The notes: a model not told the origin generated them from the sequence alone. Shown: positions 12,051 through 24,610, counted from the first letter of the stretch. The stretch is 64,000 bases of DNA from Chiua virens (GCA_019787685.1 JAHNUO010000045.1:62001-126000), one strand, 5' to 3'. Numbers and translations are program-made.

Positions 12051-12313
12051 GAGCATTTGAGTACTCAATTAATATTGATTTGAATCCCGACGAGAAGCAT
12101 CGGGCGAATAATGTCACCGTAACGGACCAAAAGAGCGATCCTGCCAGAACATCACAAAAAGTCACAACATGATATTTTCACTTTACGTGGGGGATTCTGG
12201 TGTACACGACGTTGACTTATGGCTACCGGTAGCGCGACTTGACAACCAAAAATACTGCAAAAGAAACGGAAGAAGGAACTTCAGGAGTGGACCAATGTCG
12301 TGAATGCATTGAG

Positions 12314-13233
12314 TCAGGCACGCCGCTTGAAGCAGCGACCGAAGAGTACTATCACAATTTGACCTCCAAGCATGAAGATTCCTTTCCCGATAAATCCCAC
12401 CCACTTCGGGATTACACCCATTCCAGCTTTTTGGAGCAAAGAAAACCAGCTACCAGCTTTCACAGAGGATCCATAAAGACGGCTTTGCAACCAAGCAGCA
12501 GTTGAACCTATTCATACAATTGGGTTCAAGATATCCTGTTTCAGAATCACAACGCACCTTTCATAGGACCAGCGGGGCCAAAACCAAACAAGCGTAGAAA
12601 AGGTCTCAGTATCCACGATTCTGGAATAAGCAAAGTAGCAATGCTGAACACAAGAATGGGAAGGAGCTCTGGATGTTGTTCATTGATATCCCCTATGCCA
12701 GTGCAAGAATTCAGCATTTTGATCCATCCATGTAAGATCGACATACCAACAACAACAATGAGGGCGTGAATATGTGACTTCAAGGCGCTTAGATAGGACG
12801 TGATAGCTTCTTGCTCGATTCCGTGACGCGCAACAGGGTTGACGAGTGGCTGTTCAGCATCGTCCATTACCTTTTCAACCATTTCCGCTCTTTCGGTGTG
12901 GCCAGGCGCTTTGTTAGGAGGAGGGGTCTTCTTCAACTCGCTCGCTATCGCCATGAAAATACCCTCAAGCTCCCCAGTGAGTGTTTTGAAGGTGACTTGA
13001 CAAGCCTCGATGCCGCCCTTGATGTTGTCACGAAAAGTGGCGGTCACACTGACAGTGTGATTCATAGCAATCGTGATGTTGGTAAACTTCGTAGACTTGA
13101 GGTACGCATCTGCGCTTTTAAGAAGACGTGGAACGTAATCTTGCAGAACTTGTTTGTATTTTTTTGTAATGTCCCAAACGTCAACTGGCGATGAATCAGG
13201 ATCTGCAAAAGCCTCATGCTGAATTTCTCCCAT
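12314..13233 (-). CDS. IFI6/IFI27-like membrane protein
   Basis: The main exon is 13233..12558, then a 50 bp intron (donor GTGCGT, acceptor TAG) and a last exon 12507..12314. Across the junction the reading gives FGFGPAGPMKGSTAAWLQSR, then GSSVKAGSWFSLLQKAGMG: the Gly/Ala-rich hydrophobic signature of the interferon-alpha-inducible 6-16 (IFI6/IFI27) family, which occurs in fungi as well as animals. An N-terminal helical part of about 140 residues, a hydrophobic stretch (IHALIVVVGMSIL) and the Gly-rich hairpin region are visible. An extra 5' exon is likely: a frame ending YILENVQ joins by a GTGAGC donor at 13322 and a TTAG acceptor at 13245, giving ENVQELNVMGEI without a stop. The true start is therefore uncertain. 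Its role in fungi is unknown to me. Confidence 0.7.
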
Positions 13234-13399
13234 CACATTGAGTTCTAATGAGAATTATGCACCTACAATCGGGATAAGAATAGAAGAACGCAGGTTCACC
13301 AAAACGCTCACCTTGAACGTTCTCAAGGATGTATGACGGCCTCAAGGAGGCTACATGGGGATAAGCGAGCTGTTGGGACTCGACAGACTGGAACGTACA

Positions 13400-14600
13400 T
13401 GCCGAAGACTTGGCCTGAATCCTATCTAATGAATCTGGTATGAAGATGATATAAATTGTGGTTGAAGAGTCAAGCTAAAATCCTACCACCAGGTTCGTCC
13501 GAAATCCCATGCTTCGCTCGAACCTCGCTGTTGCCCAACGTGCCGATGGGAAAGGAAAATGAAGTGAAATGAGTGATGTGGAGCAGAGAAGACGACAAGC
13601 ATCGCTTCGTAACTGAATAAAGAGACTCTGGGATGGTGATGGTTGTCGCAAAGAGAGTGACCGTCATGTCTGCTTGTTTGTGGCAAAGTTCAACGTCCAA
13701 CAACGTACGTTCCAGTTTCAGATGCATCAGTAAAAGGAAACGAAGTCCACGTGACTATTAGCGTTATGTAATACCACGTCCATTGATGCAACTTGAAATC
13801 GACTTGTCAGATTCAAAAACCTTGTTGCAACGCAAAATATGACTTGAAGGATATCAAAAAACCCGCTTGATCGACCCCGCTCCAATGTGGCAAATAGCTT
13901 GAGGTTGTGATATTGTATGAATTAAATTCAAAACTACGAACACTCACTCCATACCCTCCAGTTTCAAAAGCTTTGAAGACGCGAGTGAGTCACGGTTCTG
14001 GCATCATGACGATGCATTCATCATTTGCATGTATACTGGACTTCACGCAATTTGCTCCGCGGCACTGGGCCACTCAGTGGCTCCACAGTTCACGCATTCA
14101 TGTTCTGCAACCAGCGTCAGCTTGAACTACAACAGTGACTGGATCGCCTGCACTCAGGTTACGCGGATATAAGTAACGGCCACAAATGGAAGATTCGCCT
14201 GCTCAGGTCCCCTTGGCTTCTTCTCAGTACGTCCGGGTTGTATGGAAAACCCGTGTCGTTGCTTGTTGAGGTGCCGTATTAAATGTTAAGCATGAGGTGT
14301 TACTGACCTTGTCTTGTTCAGTGCCTTTACATACCCACATGCTTGATGTTGTTTCGAGCTGGCGAAGCAAGCCCTAAGGGAAATGAAACAGTTTCACCTG
14401 GCCCGTAAACTAAGGAAACCAAAAGGTTAGTGGAACATGGGGCGGTCCTAGTATACGTCATGAGTATTGAAGCGCAGCAATATTGTCATTAGTGATCTCA
14501 GGTATGTCATTCGGAGCCACGATGACCGGTGAGCAGAGCTTTCTTACGATATAGCACACGATGCATTTGGATCCTAGATTGCCATCATATAAAGGAGAAT
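13400..14600. other. Gap without recognised gene
   Basis: Short minus-strand frames around 13470-13727 could belong to a 5' exon of the IFI6-like gene, but no phase-consistent model convinced me. The rest shows nothing nameable. Confidence 0.4.
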
Positions 14601-16270
14601 GGAATAACAACATATCATGTCCCACATGGAGTCTAGCGTGCTTCCCTCTCAGACGGAATGGATCCTCAATACCAATTGCCACCCACCCGTGTATACTCGG
14701 TTAGTCCTGCTAGGATGTGGCTCATGCCATGTTATCGTCGAGTTGACTACATGGACTTTCCTTAGACCAATGGTTGGTCGGCCTTCGATGGGTGGGTAAT
14801 TCTCTTACTCCTGATATGTCAAGTTTGATTTACCAACATTTGCATGTGCATACCAACAGAGCCGGTGAACTGTGCATGGGAGTCAACTTTACCTCTCCTC
14901 TCGGGATAGAAGAATTCAAAGATCGTGCTCGTCAAGCTCTTGATAAATTCCGGTAAGCACGTTGTGTTTGTGCTCTGGATGACTGAAAGGATGATATTTG
15001 TTTCTCAGTTTTGTTTGTCCTATTGTCGCTTGTGCCATAGAGGACAACAAATTCGGTGTACACCCCCTCCGCCGATCGCGAACCATGGCTCAATCTCATG
15101 TTTGTCGTCGAACAGCGTGGATTTTCACTCAACTCATCTGAGTTTGTGAAGGATGTCAACCCCAGGCGACTGCCTTACATTGGTACAGATGGCGCGAGTA
15201 CTATTTTCAAGGTTTATCTGCTCGTGACCTCAAAAAAAGGTAATGATGATAGAAGGGAATACGGCCTATATATTCATGGCCCGCACTCCATGACGGATGG
15301 CGAACCTATCTTCCACGCACTGAGCTTGATGTGCAGTGGATGTCTGGTAGCAGGATAGATGTGATGATTGCACCTTCGGAGGAGTGGAAAAACCTTCCTG
15401 TGGACATAGTAGTCGCAACGGGAGGGGTGCCTAAAGAATGGGAGATGTCCAGTGCGGAGCTACTGCAGGATGTCGCCACGCAATTGAATAAAATGTTCAC
15501 AGTAAATCTCACTCGAGTGTTTTTGTTCCTTTTCATTCTGGGATGATGATAATGACGCATACTAGCTTCAAGGTCATAGGGTACCTCCACCATCCCGCCC
15601 GCTCAATATGTCCGAGCGACCATTTCTCACATTGTCGCAGTCAGATCCAGTACCCCCAGGAAAGGACGTCGATTTTCCGCATTTTGTAACCATGTAAGCA
15701 ATACTCTTTACCGCGCTGCTATTACTGACTGTGATTCTGCAACTTTCTGCCTCTTAGTGTTTCTCCTGAGCATTACTTGAAGCCACCCGTCGATCCAAAG
15801 GCATATTTCATATCGTCTCTCTGTGTGATGCCACTATGCGTCCCGATGGCTCATCCGTCGAAGGAAGGCAGCGAGAAGGCAACATTGATCATGATGGCAA
15901 AAAAATTCAGGAGCAATTTGACAAATATTTGGCCCATCCTTGTCTCCCCTTCTCGCTACCAACCCTTGCACAGCTGCCTATCCTTGGAATCGATCAGGAG
16001 ACTGGCTCCGAGACGAGCGTAACCCCATGGCAATGCGACTTCCAGAACCTCAGCGTACCAGAGAGCAGAATACCGACACACCAGGGGCACATCAGTATCA
16101 ACAATATATGTTTCGGAGCGCTTTTAGCCATTATCATGTAAGGCGTCGACATTGAATGTTCCTTGCTTTGGACCGTGCGATCTAATGCTCTCGCCCGCTT
16201 CTCTCTTCGTGTTACAGGGTTGTTCAGATGTGGAAAGCACATAAGAAGCTCCACTTTCAAGTCGAGGCGG
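14600..16270 (+). pseudogene. Condensation-type acyltransferase relic (paralog of the 42 kb gene)
   Basis: Blocks in several frames resemble the intact gene at 42.0-44.1 kb: FTSPLGIEEFKDRARQALDK near 14900, FVVEQRGFSLNSSEFVKDV near 15100, and GPHSMTDGEPIF near 15280 with the HxxxDG motif (His at 15284). After them come MIAPSEEWKNLPVDIVVATG (15370), PVPPGKDVDFPHFVTM (15650) and EQFDKYLAHPCLPFSLPTL (15920), which fit the bridging and second lobes. At least three frame changes are needed beyond plausible introns, so the gene looks dead. Enzymes with this motif transfer acyl groups from CoA or carrier-protein thioesters. Confidence 0.6.
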
Positions 16271-17379
16271 GTGATTGAAATATCATTTCTACACTGCTCC
16301 ACAAGGTTCTAAGCCGTCAACGCAGGGTGCCGCTGCTTTGGGAGATAAATTTTTGAAAACACTGCCGGAGGAAATGATCAGGATTGGGTTACTCGTCGTG
16401 AATGATGCGAAATTGTAGCATGCTTGAAAATATGACACGCACGCCCTATGCCAGCAACGTCGTGTTAGACTAGTATGAGTCTTGTTAAGGTCATCTGACA
16501 CCAGGAAAGTCACCAATATTGTATAGCTGACAGTGGGGTGTGCCGCACTGCCAGTTCTCCATCTGATTCAGGGCCGAGTGAAGTGTTCCAAATCACATTA
16601 CAATATGCAAATAATGCATAGCACCTGTGACACAGTTCCAACAAGGATCAAGACACCTACAAGGGGGCTGCTGCAAGACATGTCACACATTTACATATAT
16701 CGCAAATAACACGCCCAACGTCCATTGGATCCATGGAGGGTCGCGAAGAAACTCCAAGTTGGTGCCACTGAGTACGGTACTGATTCCATAGGTATCTTCT
16801 CACGAAGAAGAATCATGAGCTGTGGGCGCACATTTTGTCCTTGACACCTCCGCTGAGCCCAGGTCATCATGCGCGTTTTGCAGCCATCATCGCTACTAGT
16901 GCTTATTCCTGCTTGCCTCTTTTTCCTGTCCTTTCTCATTGCTGTGCTGAGCAATGACAGTCTCGACACTGGCTTACAGCCTGAGACGACCGAGGTAGAC
17001 CACGCCGCCGAGCAACGTTCTGGTGCACATATGCTTGGATCTCGCTCTTAGCGATTGATCAATTGATCGGTAAGCGATTACATTATTATAACCACGGTAG
17101 ACAGAAGTCCTTATTTATGTAATAGGAATGAAATTCTCAAGAGGTTGGGAACAGAGGAACTAGCTCGAACGCAGGTTGACGGATTTGCTTGTTGAGTACT
17201 CTTTTCCCAATTCGACAAACCTGCCTGGAGTCTCAGTCATATCGATACTCGCACGCGTCAAAGTGACAGGGGTCCATGGGAGCGTGCAGATCGTCTTCCT
17301 ATGACCTCTTGGACCCGAATAAGAAAAGCTTGAATGATCAGCATCGAAATTTTGATTTATAAACTTGCCGCTGTAGGTT
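16271..17379. other. Gap with one possible small secreted ORF
   Basis: At 16869-17051 a 60-codon plus-strand frame begins with a signal-peptide-like stretch (LLVLIPACLFFLSFLIAVL). There is no other support. The remainder shows nothing recognisable. Confidence 0.3.
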
Positions 17380-18060
17380 TTTGGATGCCCCGAGTAACCG
17401 GAACCCTCTTTTATCACTGAGTGTATTCGTCACAGTTGTTAGATTCTTATGTAGTACTTATCGAACTCAGGGAGAGATTGCTACTCAAGTACTCAACGCT
17501 CGACTTTACTCACCGCAAACGTACAACATGACCACTGTTACCCAGGTGAAGAACGATGCGTCCATCACATATGCGTGTGCGCCAGCACCCTACCCCCTCC
17601 ACCAAAGGATGACGATGGTCTGAGGTCGAACGACAATGACAGAGGTGCCTTCGTCATGACTACCCTCGACAAGATATGGAAGATTGGTTACGTCCCCAAG
17701 GCATTCGAAACCAATGAGGATGCAATGGTCCACTCCGGACAACAGGGGACAACGGTATGTCCACACGCACTCAATGTGTAGGCGGTTGCGTTGATACTGC
17801 AAACTACTTTGTTTTCAGGTAATCAGCTACTGCTTTATTGACTCGTGAAATGAGTCGGACGCACAGAAGGAAAAGGTCATCATGGAGGGCATGAGGGTGT
17901 GGGAGGAGCACGCGAACGTCTCCTTTGCAGTGCATCCTCAGGACGACACATCCACCGCCGATATCAGAATCAGCTTCCGCACCGCCTCCGGTTCATCTAT
18001 CCCTTGAGAGTGTTCTAGACAACCACAGCCGCGCGTATCACGATCATGTCGGTATCACCC
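17380..18060 (+). pseudogene. Zincin metalloprotease fragment
   Basis: Pieces resemble the N-terminal half of fungal secreted zincins: LDKIWKIGYV near 17670, then after an intron-like gap GMRVWEEHANVSFAVHPQ and ADIRISFRTASG near 17890-17990, in the usual order for a matrixin/astacin-like fold. The frame then hits a stop at 18005 and I find no HExxH zinc site downstream, so the catalytic half is missing or unrecognisably decayed. Confidence 0.45.
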
Positions 18061-19697
18061 CGCCGACGCCTCGTGAAGTGCTAAGGTAGATGTCTTGAAT
18101 TTCTGGAGAAAGGGAAGGTACTAGCAATACGCTTTTGGGATGATGGTATATATCGAAGGTGTATTCAAAATGTTGTGTCGCGCTTCTCGTCACACTTCCA
18201 TTCTAAACTTGTATGTTTTGTAAACGCTCAGTGCATATGATCTTACTTACAGGTTATCCTCCGTCACGAAGCTAGGATGGAAGTCGAGTTCAATGCCAAC
18301 TGATGTTTTGAAAGTTGAACGCCAGGTTCCAATCAAACATGCCCAAGGCCGTCTACCTTCCTCGTCTCCTTTTATCCTGTTCTTCACTGAACAACACCTC
18401 ATAGGGCTGAATCAAATACCCATTTTCAGTACGAAGCATCCGACAGACGACAGTAAGTATTAGGCGACCAGTTGTTTCATGTCATGCTCATCCCGGAAAG
18501 TACACAAAGACTCCGTACGGGGCAACCTTCTGTCGGGCTCATCACCGCAAGTTAATTACTTGAGATGCCTTGCGTGTGACATAGTTGAATCTAGGAAAGC
18601 GGTATGGTATTTGTCAGTACTCACACGTTGCAATGTGGTGGGGGGAAACCGTAAGCATGAAACCTGGTTTCATATCAAGACCGATCAAATGCGGGCAGGC
18701 GGCGGCGCCGGAGATGGCGGAGATGTCATAGGATTATCAGATGCGTGATATCATTCAAAGAAGGAGTTCAGCTTTCCGTTGATTGGAAGGAATTGGTACC
18801 TCAAGGCTTCAATACTCAGTTTCGAGAGAAGACCTCAAAATGATTATGAAGACCGCATCCTATAAAATCATTGGTGACTCATCGATCATCTCGTACTATA
18901 TGGGAGCACAAACTCCGTAAATGAAACCCTTCCTATACCATCATCTATTGATCAATCTGGCCATGACCGGAAAATTCCGAGCCCTACTTCACCCCGAACA
19001 ACTCACCCCGATTCTTGATCAATCGATCATGATCGACGTCACCATACGGGACACATTCCCATGCGATATCCACCTAGTTCGGTTCCAAAGCATCCAAGTC
19101 ATCCCAATTTAAGGTTCAAATGGAACGTTAGTTACTTTACTTTATTTGTTTCTTGACAAGCTTCCTCGTTCTTATCGAGCACACTCAACTCACATCGGGA
19201 AACCAGGCAGTGGTAACTGGAACCCATGCTAGTAGCGAAACTATAAATGGGTTCGTTCCTTTATTTCAAGCCATAGCTCGTGCAGAGTCGACTTTCTGTG
19301 TGATGAGGTTCATCGAGTTCAAAGGGGCTAAGATCTTTTATCAGAACTCTGAAGAGCTGGCTGACGCGATGAAGTTTGTAGAAAAATGACCAGGGTTTTG
19401 TAAACGGGGCGTAGTCGGAGGTCGTACTACCACCCCAATATGTAATTTGAAATTATCAGAATTGTTTGCCAACCGATTTTCCGTTCTGGACGATGAAGCG
19501 ACCTCCCCTCCCGACACTGAAATCAATAGCGACACTAACAGTGCGCAATCCTCCCCTCCTATCCATGTTGCTGAACCTACTCCAGGTCATAATCTCATGG
19601 CCGAGCGAAGTCAAAAGAATGTTGCCACGAAAGCGTCAACACGCATACCCGAGAAGCGTCGCTCATCAAATGAGCAATCGCCAAAGCAAGGGCTAAG
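18061..19697. other. Gap with orphan open frames
   Basis: Open plus-strand stretches at 18921-19112, 19153-19389 (ends LADAMKFVEK) and 19447-19690 (Ser/Pro-rich) match no family I know. They may be exons of one decayed gene. No start, splice chain or domain could be supported. Confidence 0.3.
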
Positions 19698-22600
19698 CCC
19701 GATGGGCATGGCACGCCCCAGGTGGACGTGCAGCTCGGTTCACAAGGCTCGTGCTATGGTCAAAGACGGTATAAATATTTCCACGAGTGTGTTCGGCTCA
19801 GCAGAATTGTCAGTCAGAACTAATTGAGCGTTCAAGATAACAGGAAACATTTTTGCTTGAACGCACTGCCAGTCGACATGTGCGCAAATGCGAAGATGCG
19901 GCGCGACAAATAACTTGTATTGAGGTGATTGTGTAATTTAACGAACAGGTGAAGAGTGAAATCGTACGCTAAAACAATCGTTTATGAAAATGAAGTTCGG
20001 CATCCGAGTCTATGGAGACCGCTCTCGAAGGTCTCAAGATTCTGAGTTCCATAGCCTCCTCTCTTTGTTCGTATCAACTCGAGACTATTTGCTGTCCGTG
20101 ATCATTTTGGTGGCCAGCCTCGTCGTCGAGCTACATAGTCGACGATGATCTCAGCAAGTCGCGGAGAGGTATGAATGGTGGACAATCGCTGCAGAACGAT
20201 TGGACCTTGGAGATGATCGCCTCTGCAGTGGGCCGCTGCTCCATCGGAGACCAGCAAACTTGGATCAAGTCCCAGTGTGACTCCTCGATCGGTCGAGATA
20301 CGGGCCTGCCTGGATTCTGGCCCCTTGCTAAGCGGAGCACGATGGCCATGTCTTCGCGAACTTCTGACCATGGTCGTTTTCCAGATAACACCTACATGAA
20401 GATCAGCATGGACTGGCCTGGCATTTTCATTTGCAGCTTTAAACGTGCCTGAAGAGCGATGCAACCAAAGGAATAAATGTCACTCTTGGGTGTCCGATTG
20501 AATCCCTCATCTGGTTCAATTTGCTCTGGTGCAATCCAGCGTAAGGCTCCAGGTCGGGCAGTCGACCTTTGGAGATAAGCCAATGCTGCTGGGATATTCC
20601 CCGTCAAAGAGGTGAATCCGAAATCAGCTAGGCATGCTGTGTAATCCGCATCGAGAAGCACGTTATTCTGCCCGGTGGTCAGACCAAAAAAAAATAGGGT
20701 ATTTCACCCCTCACTGGGACGTACGCAGCTCAGGTCACCATGGACAAATGGAAAGGAATGCACTGTAAGACATTATTGCTTCGAAACCCAAAGCAGGGTG
20801 AGAAACACCCACGGTAATCCAATCCACTTGCAATGTCCAGAAGCTATGACAAACGATTAGGAAACGTGACACAAGTAGACATTCAGGGCGTGGGACTCAC
20901 AAATCGGAGTCGGTGACCTAAACCCAGGGTATTGTCATACTTTGCTAAGAATTGGTGGAGGGAACCATTAGGCATCCACAACGACACCAACGACATTGCA
21001 CCATGCATTCCGAACCCATGTGCGATACCTAGAAACGGGACAATATTAACATGGTTCAGTCTCTTCCAAATTCCGAGTTCTCGCTTCATCATCTAAGCAA
21101 GGTTTGATTCATGCTTGTTTGACCACAGAAAAAATACCTTGAGATGTTTATCATCTGTCTCCTCTCCAGTGGTAACTTTAAAGCGGAGGGCCTTCACAGC
21201 AACCTACAGGGAAAGCCTGTATAAGTTCGATGCTGTGCCATAGTGCACACTCAAACCTCTGATGGTGATGGGCTGCTAACATAGCGGCACCTATAGACGT
21301 CACCAAATCCACCTACGGCTGAGTACCGCTCATCATATTTAATGATGAAGGGCGTGAGATCGGGTGGGTGCGGAAAATTAGGTCTGACAAAGTTGTACAA
21401 GGAATGCCATGAAGGAACCGCACTGCACAGAAAACGAAATGACCCACTCAAGCCAGAACTGTTGGTACTTTCTGTCCACTTTCGAAGAAGTCTCCAGGGC
21501 TGAGTATGAACTGGACAGCGTGACAGGGTTAATGGGTATAGAGCGCTATGGAGTGCGCGTCAGCGATCAAACAGAGAAGTGCTAGCGGGATGCACTCGCT
21601 TTAAGACCCATATGCACCTCTCGCACATGTCTCAACATACTTTCGCGGTTCATCTTAGTTTGATCTTTCAATCGACATCCTGTCCACCTGCAGGACACAC
21701 GATGGTCTCGTCGCAATTCGTTCGCGCCATGAATAGTGAGATGGTGTGACAAACTTGTGGTAGTAATTGGTTGCGCGCACATAGTCCCATCGTCATTTAT
21801 CCATCCACAAGTGTGTAGGGCAGAGTCATTTGCAAGTGAAGGTGACCGAGTCAAACGGCGCAGAACACTTTTCGCAGGGAAGCTCGACTGAGGATTTTGA
21901 CTTGGACGAGCAGGCGATACAGTCAGTGAGAAGGTACGAGGGTCAATAGACTCGAGTATCGAGCTTTCTGTGATAGACGGAACTGTCTGTGCCGTGCCGG
22001 AAAGGGGGGTCTGGACTTCCTGATAGGATGTACCCACGAAGGAGTTGAATGGCCTAGTCTCCTCGCTGAACGTTGTGGGATTATCAATGTAATTTAGAGT
22101 ACTCTCGGGCTGGGAGATGTAGTTCTGGTTCACCGTGAAGGTGTGATTTTGCGTGAGGAAGGAATCCGATGATGAGTAATTCGACGACGATGAGTGATCT
22201 AGTTGGGGGTGTGCAAAGTGGCCGGGTAAAGAACCGTTCATGACCTACGCAAGCATTAACACATAAGCAAGCTGTGCAAGTCACGCGACGAGTGTAGTGA
22301 GATTTACTGACACTAGGAGGGAGTTCTTGCAGACGGCCGTTCCTGAGCGAATGACCATCGGCAACGAATGTTGGTTCCTGGTTGGCTAGGATTGCAGATA
22401 GCGCGACTTGCGAGAATGAGGAATGAGTATTTGGCTCTTCTGCAAAGTCGGACTGTATGGGTGGAAGTGGCGGAACGAGAGGTGCCTGTGCACACTTAGC
22501 ATGAGTTTGAAGCACGCTTGAGGAACATACCTGCCACACATATATCTTTCCATTCCATGTTGCCGATACCACGGATTCACCGAAGGGAGAGAAGGAAACC

Positions 22601-24610
22601 CCCACTACGAAGTCGGGATGTTGTAGACATCCGATGGGAGAACCAGTAGTTGTGTCCCAAAAGCGGACAGTTTTGTCCACTGACGCACTCGCGAGTGTGG
22701 ATCCGTCTGGGGAAAGGGAAAGGGAGCATATCGAGTCGGTGTGACCTTCCCAGTCTTGACCGATCTGTTCACCTGTGGTTGAATCCCAACAAAGAATCGT
22801 CTTGTCATCAGAGCCAGAAAAAATCCTGGCGCCATCGTGTGACCACAAAACACTCCAGACTGGAGATTGATGGCCATTCAGTGGACCGAGGATGAGTTTG
22901 CCTGTCGTCACGTCATACACGGAGATGACTCCCCATCTGCCACAGGCGAGTTTGCTGCCGTCGGGAGAGAAGCAGACCGAGTCGGCTGAGACGTCGATGG
23001 TGCTGACCCGTGTCCCCTGCAGTGTGTAAATTCCCACGATCCCAGTAATTGCCACGAGTCGGTCGTCGGGAGAGAGAGCAAGTCTGCCGAAGCACCCTGG
23101 ATGAGTCCATTCTTTGACCAGGTTGTGCGACTGCGCGTCCCACACTTTGATGTTACTCCAGTCAGCGCTGATAATCTTCGTGTCGTCCTTCGTCACTGCA
23201 ACTCCCAAAACTGCTGTGTCGTGCACCATCGAAATCCCTTCTTGTTCTCCATTTCCCATATCCCATACCTCCGCAGTATTATGAGAGCCGGTGACAACAC
23301 GTCTTCCATCGCCAAAATACGCGAACACCAGGATACCCGTATGTGTCGAGATTACTCGATTCGGCGACAAACCGTGGTCGTCGCGATGGTGAGGGGCATT
23401 ATTCGACGTGAGGATGCTCTGGGGGATGGTCGAGCAATTCATCCGAGGTGCGTGCTGAAAAGACTGGTGGAGGGAATGCACGAATACTTCGTATACAGCT
23501 TATAAGCTATGGTCAACGAGGTTAACACGCGCCGCACGGCCTCATGGCGATACAGCGGCTCTCCCAAGCGCCCATCCTGTTATTCAGGCATACGTCCTAC
23601 AATGGTATCTCCCTCCAAAGGTCGACTTCTACCCGATAATCCTACTCCCCTTTTCCTTCTTCGACATGTACGGCCATATGAACACAAATATATTAGCTCG
23701 ATTATCGGCACAAGCATGGCGGCACATACGGCTGCGACGTGTTATCTTGTACTCCTTACTTGTTCAAAGCGACAGCATGCTCCGTCGTCCGATTTGGAGG
23801 TCATCATCGGACCCCGATTGTGTCGTTCTTGTGCGTCTGGAACTGAGTGGACAGAGTGCTAACGGTAATGATGAAAACATCATTTAGGTCCGAGCAATCT
23901 ATGGACAGCTCACATCGCCCCGTGCCCTCTATGTAATTGAACAATCCCTCACACTTGTATCACAAGACCCCGACTAGAGTCAGCAAAATGTTGTTATTGC
24001 ATCAGATACCATTGAATTAAAATATCTTCAAGTTCGATGAATGCGAGAGTTCGATGTCGACCCTCCAGCGCCCTCCGCGGCAGACTCGAAGAACACCAGA
24101 CAATTCTTGACTTGAAAAGAATGCGCCGTACGTGCGAAATCAAAACACTGGCGCTGCAGATCATGGCCATTAGATGGGTGGAAACTGACCGGGACAGAGC
24201 GGTGTCGTTCGCGCACCCCACTATTATATGCAGGGAGTCCACGCTCAGAGTCTGTCTGCGTTCTCTGCAGCTTTCGGAGGAAGAACCTCATACCTCGGCG
24301 ACGAGGTATATTCTCGCAAGCCTAGTTGAGGTCGATTGCGAATCCTAGTAGGTTAATCAAAAATTAATTAGTAGGGCTAACCACAATGGTTAGACATGAA
24401 ATTTTTGTCGTTTTTCCTTGCCTCTGGACTTCGAGGACTAAAATTACCAACGCAACCTTTTTCTCAAGGGACGTCCATGTGTAGCATCCTCCGTATGTCG
24501 TTTCCTTGCTGCTTTGGACAATGTATACTCATGAGAAACGTTTCCACTTTAGACGAGAACAGGAAGCAGACTGTTCGTGGTGTGCAGTACCAACAAAGCA
24601 GTATGCTGCC
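19698..24610. repeat. Segmental duplicate C
   Basis: Same-orientation copy of segment A (upstream flank included) and of segment B (3' flank included). It carries the most complete module. Similarity to B begins at CCCGATGGGCATG near 19700; similarity to A ends near 24610. Confidence 0.75.
20131..23481 (-). CDS. Module C: WD40 - double C2H2 - tyrosine-kinase-like kinase fusion
   Basis: Best copy. Exons: 23481..22531, 22485..22312, 22244..21600, 21499..21257, 21203..21138, 21092..20901, 20843..20813 with 20762..20725, 20667..20449 and 20391..20131. Every border is phase 0 except the 31/38-nt pair; total about 939 aa. Residues 1-317: leader and seven WD40 blades. About 318-375: Pro/Ser linker. 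About 376-590: Ser-rich region with two C2H2 fingers (CGWINDDGTMC...HLTIHG; CRWTGC...HVREVH). About 591-939: kinase with GGFGDVYR, VAVK, RELGIWKRL, LDYLHSFPFVHGDLSC joined to NNVLLDADYT, ADFGF, WIAPEQ, SDIYSFG. The catalytic-loop Lys after HGDL is Ser. Two donors read GC instead of GT (after exon 3 and before the last exon). A TAG removes 15 C-terminal residues present in B. Function unknown; a signalling kinase with a WD40 sensor or scaffold is inference. Confidence 0.72.

Noticed and set aside
17051..17075. GATCAATTGATC palindrome
   Set aside because: Short and AT-rich with no second copy or gene context; expected by chance.
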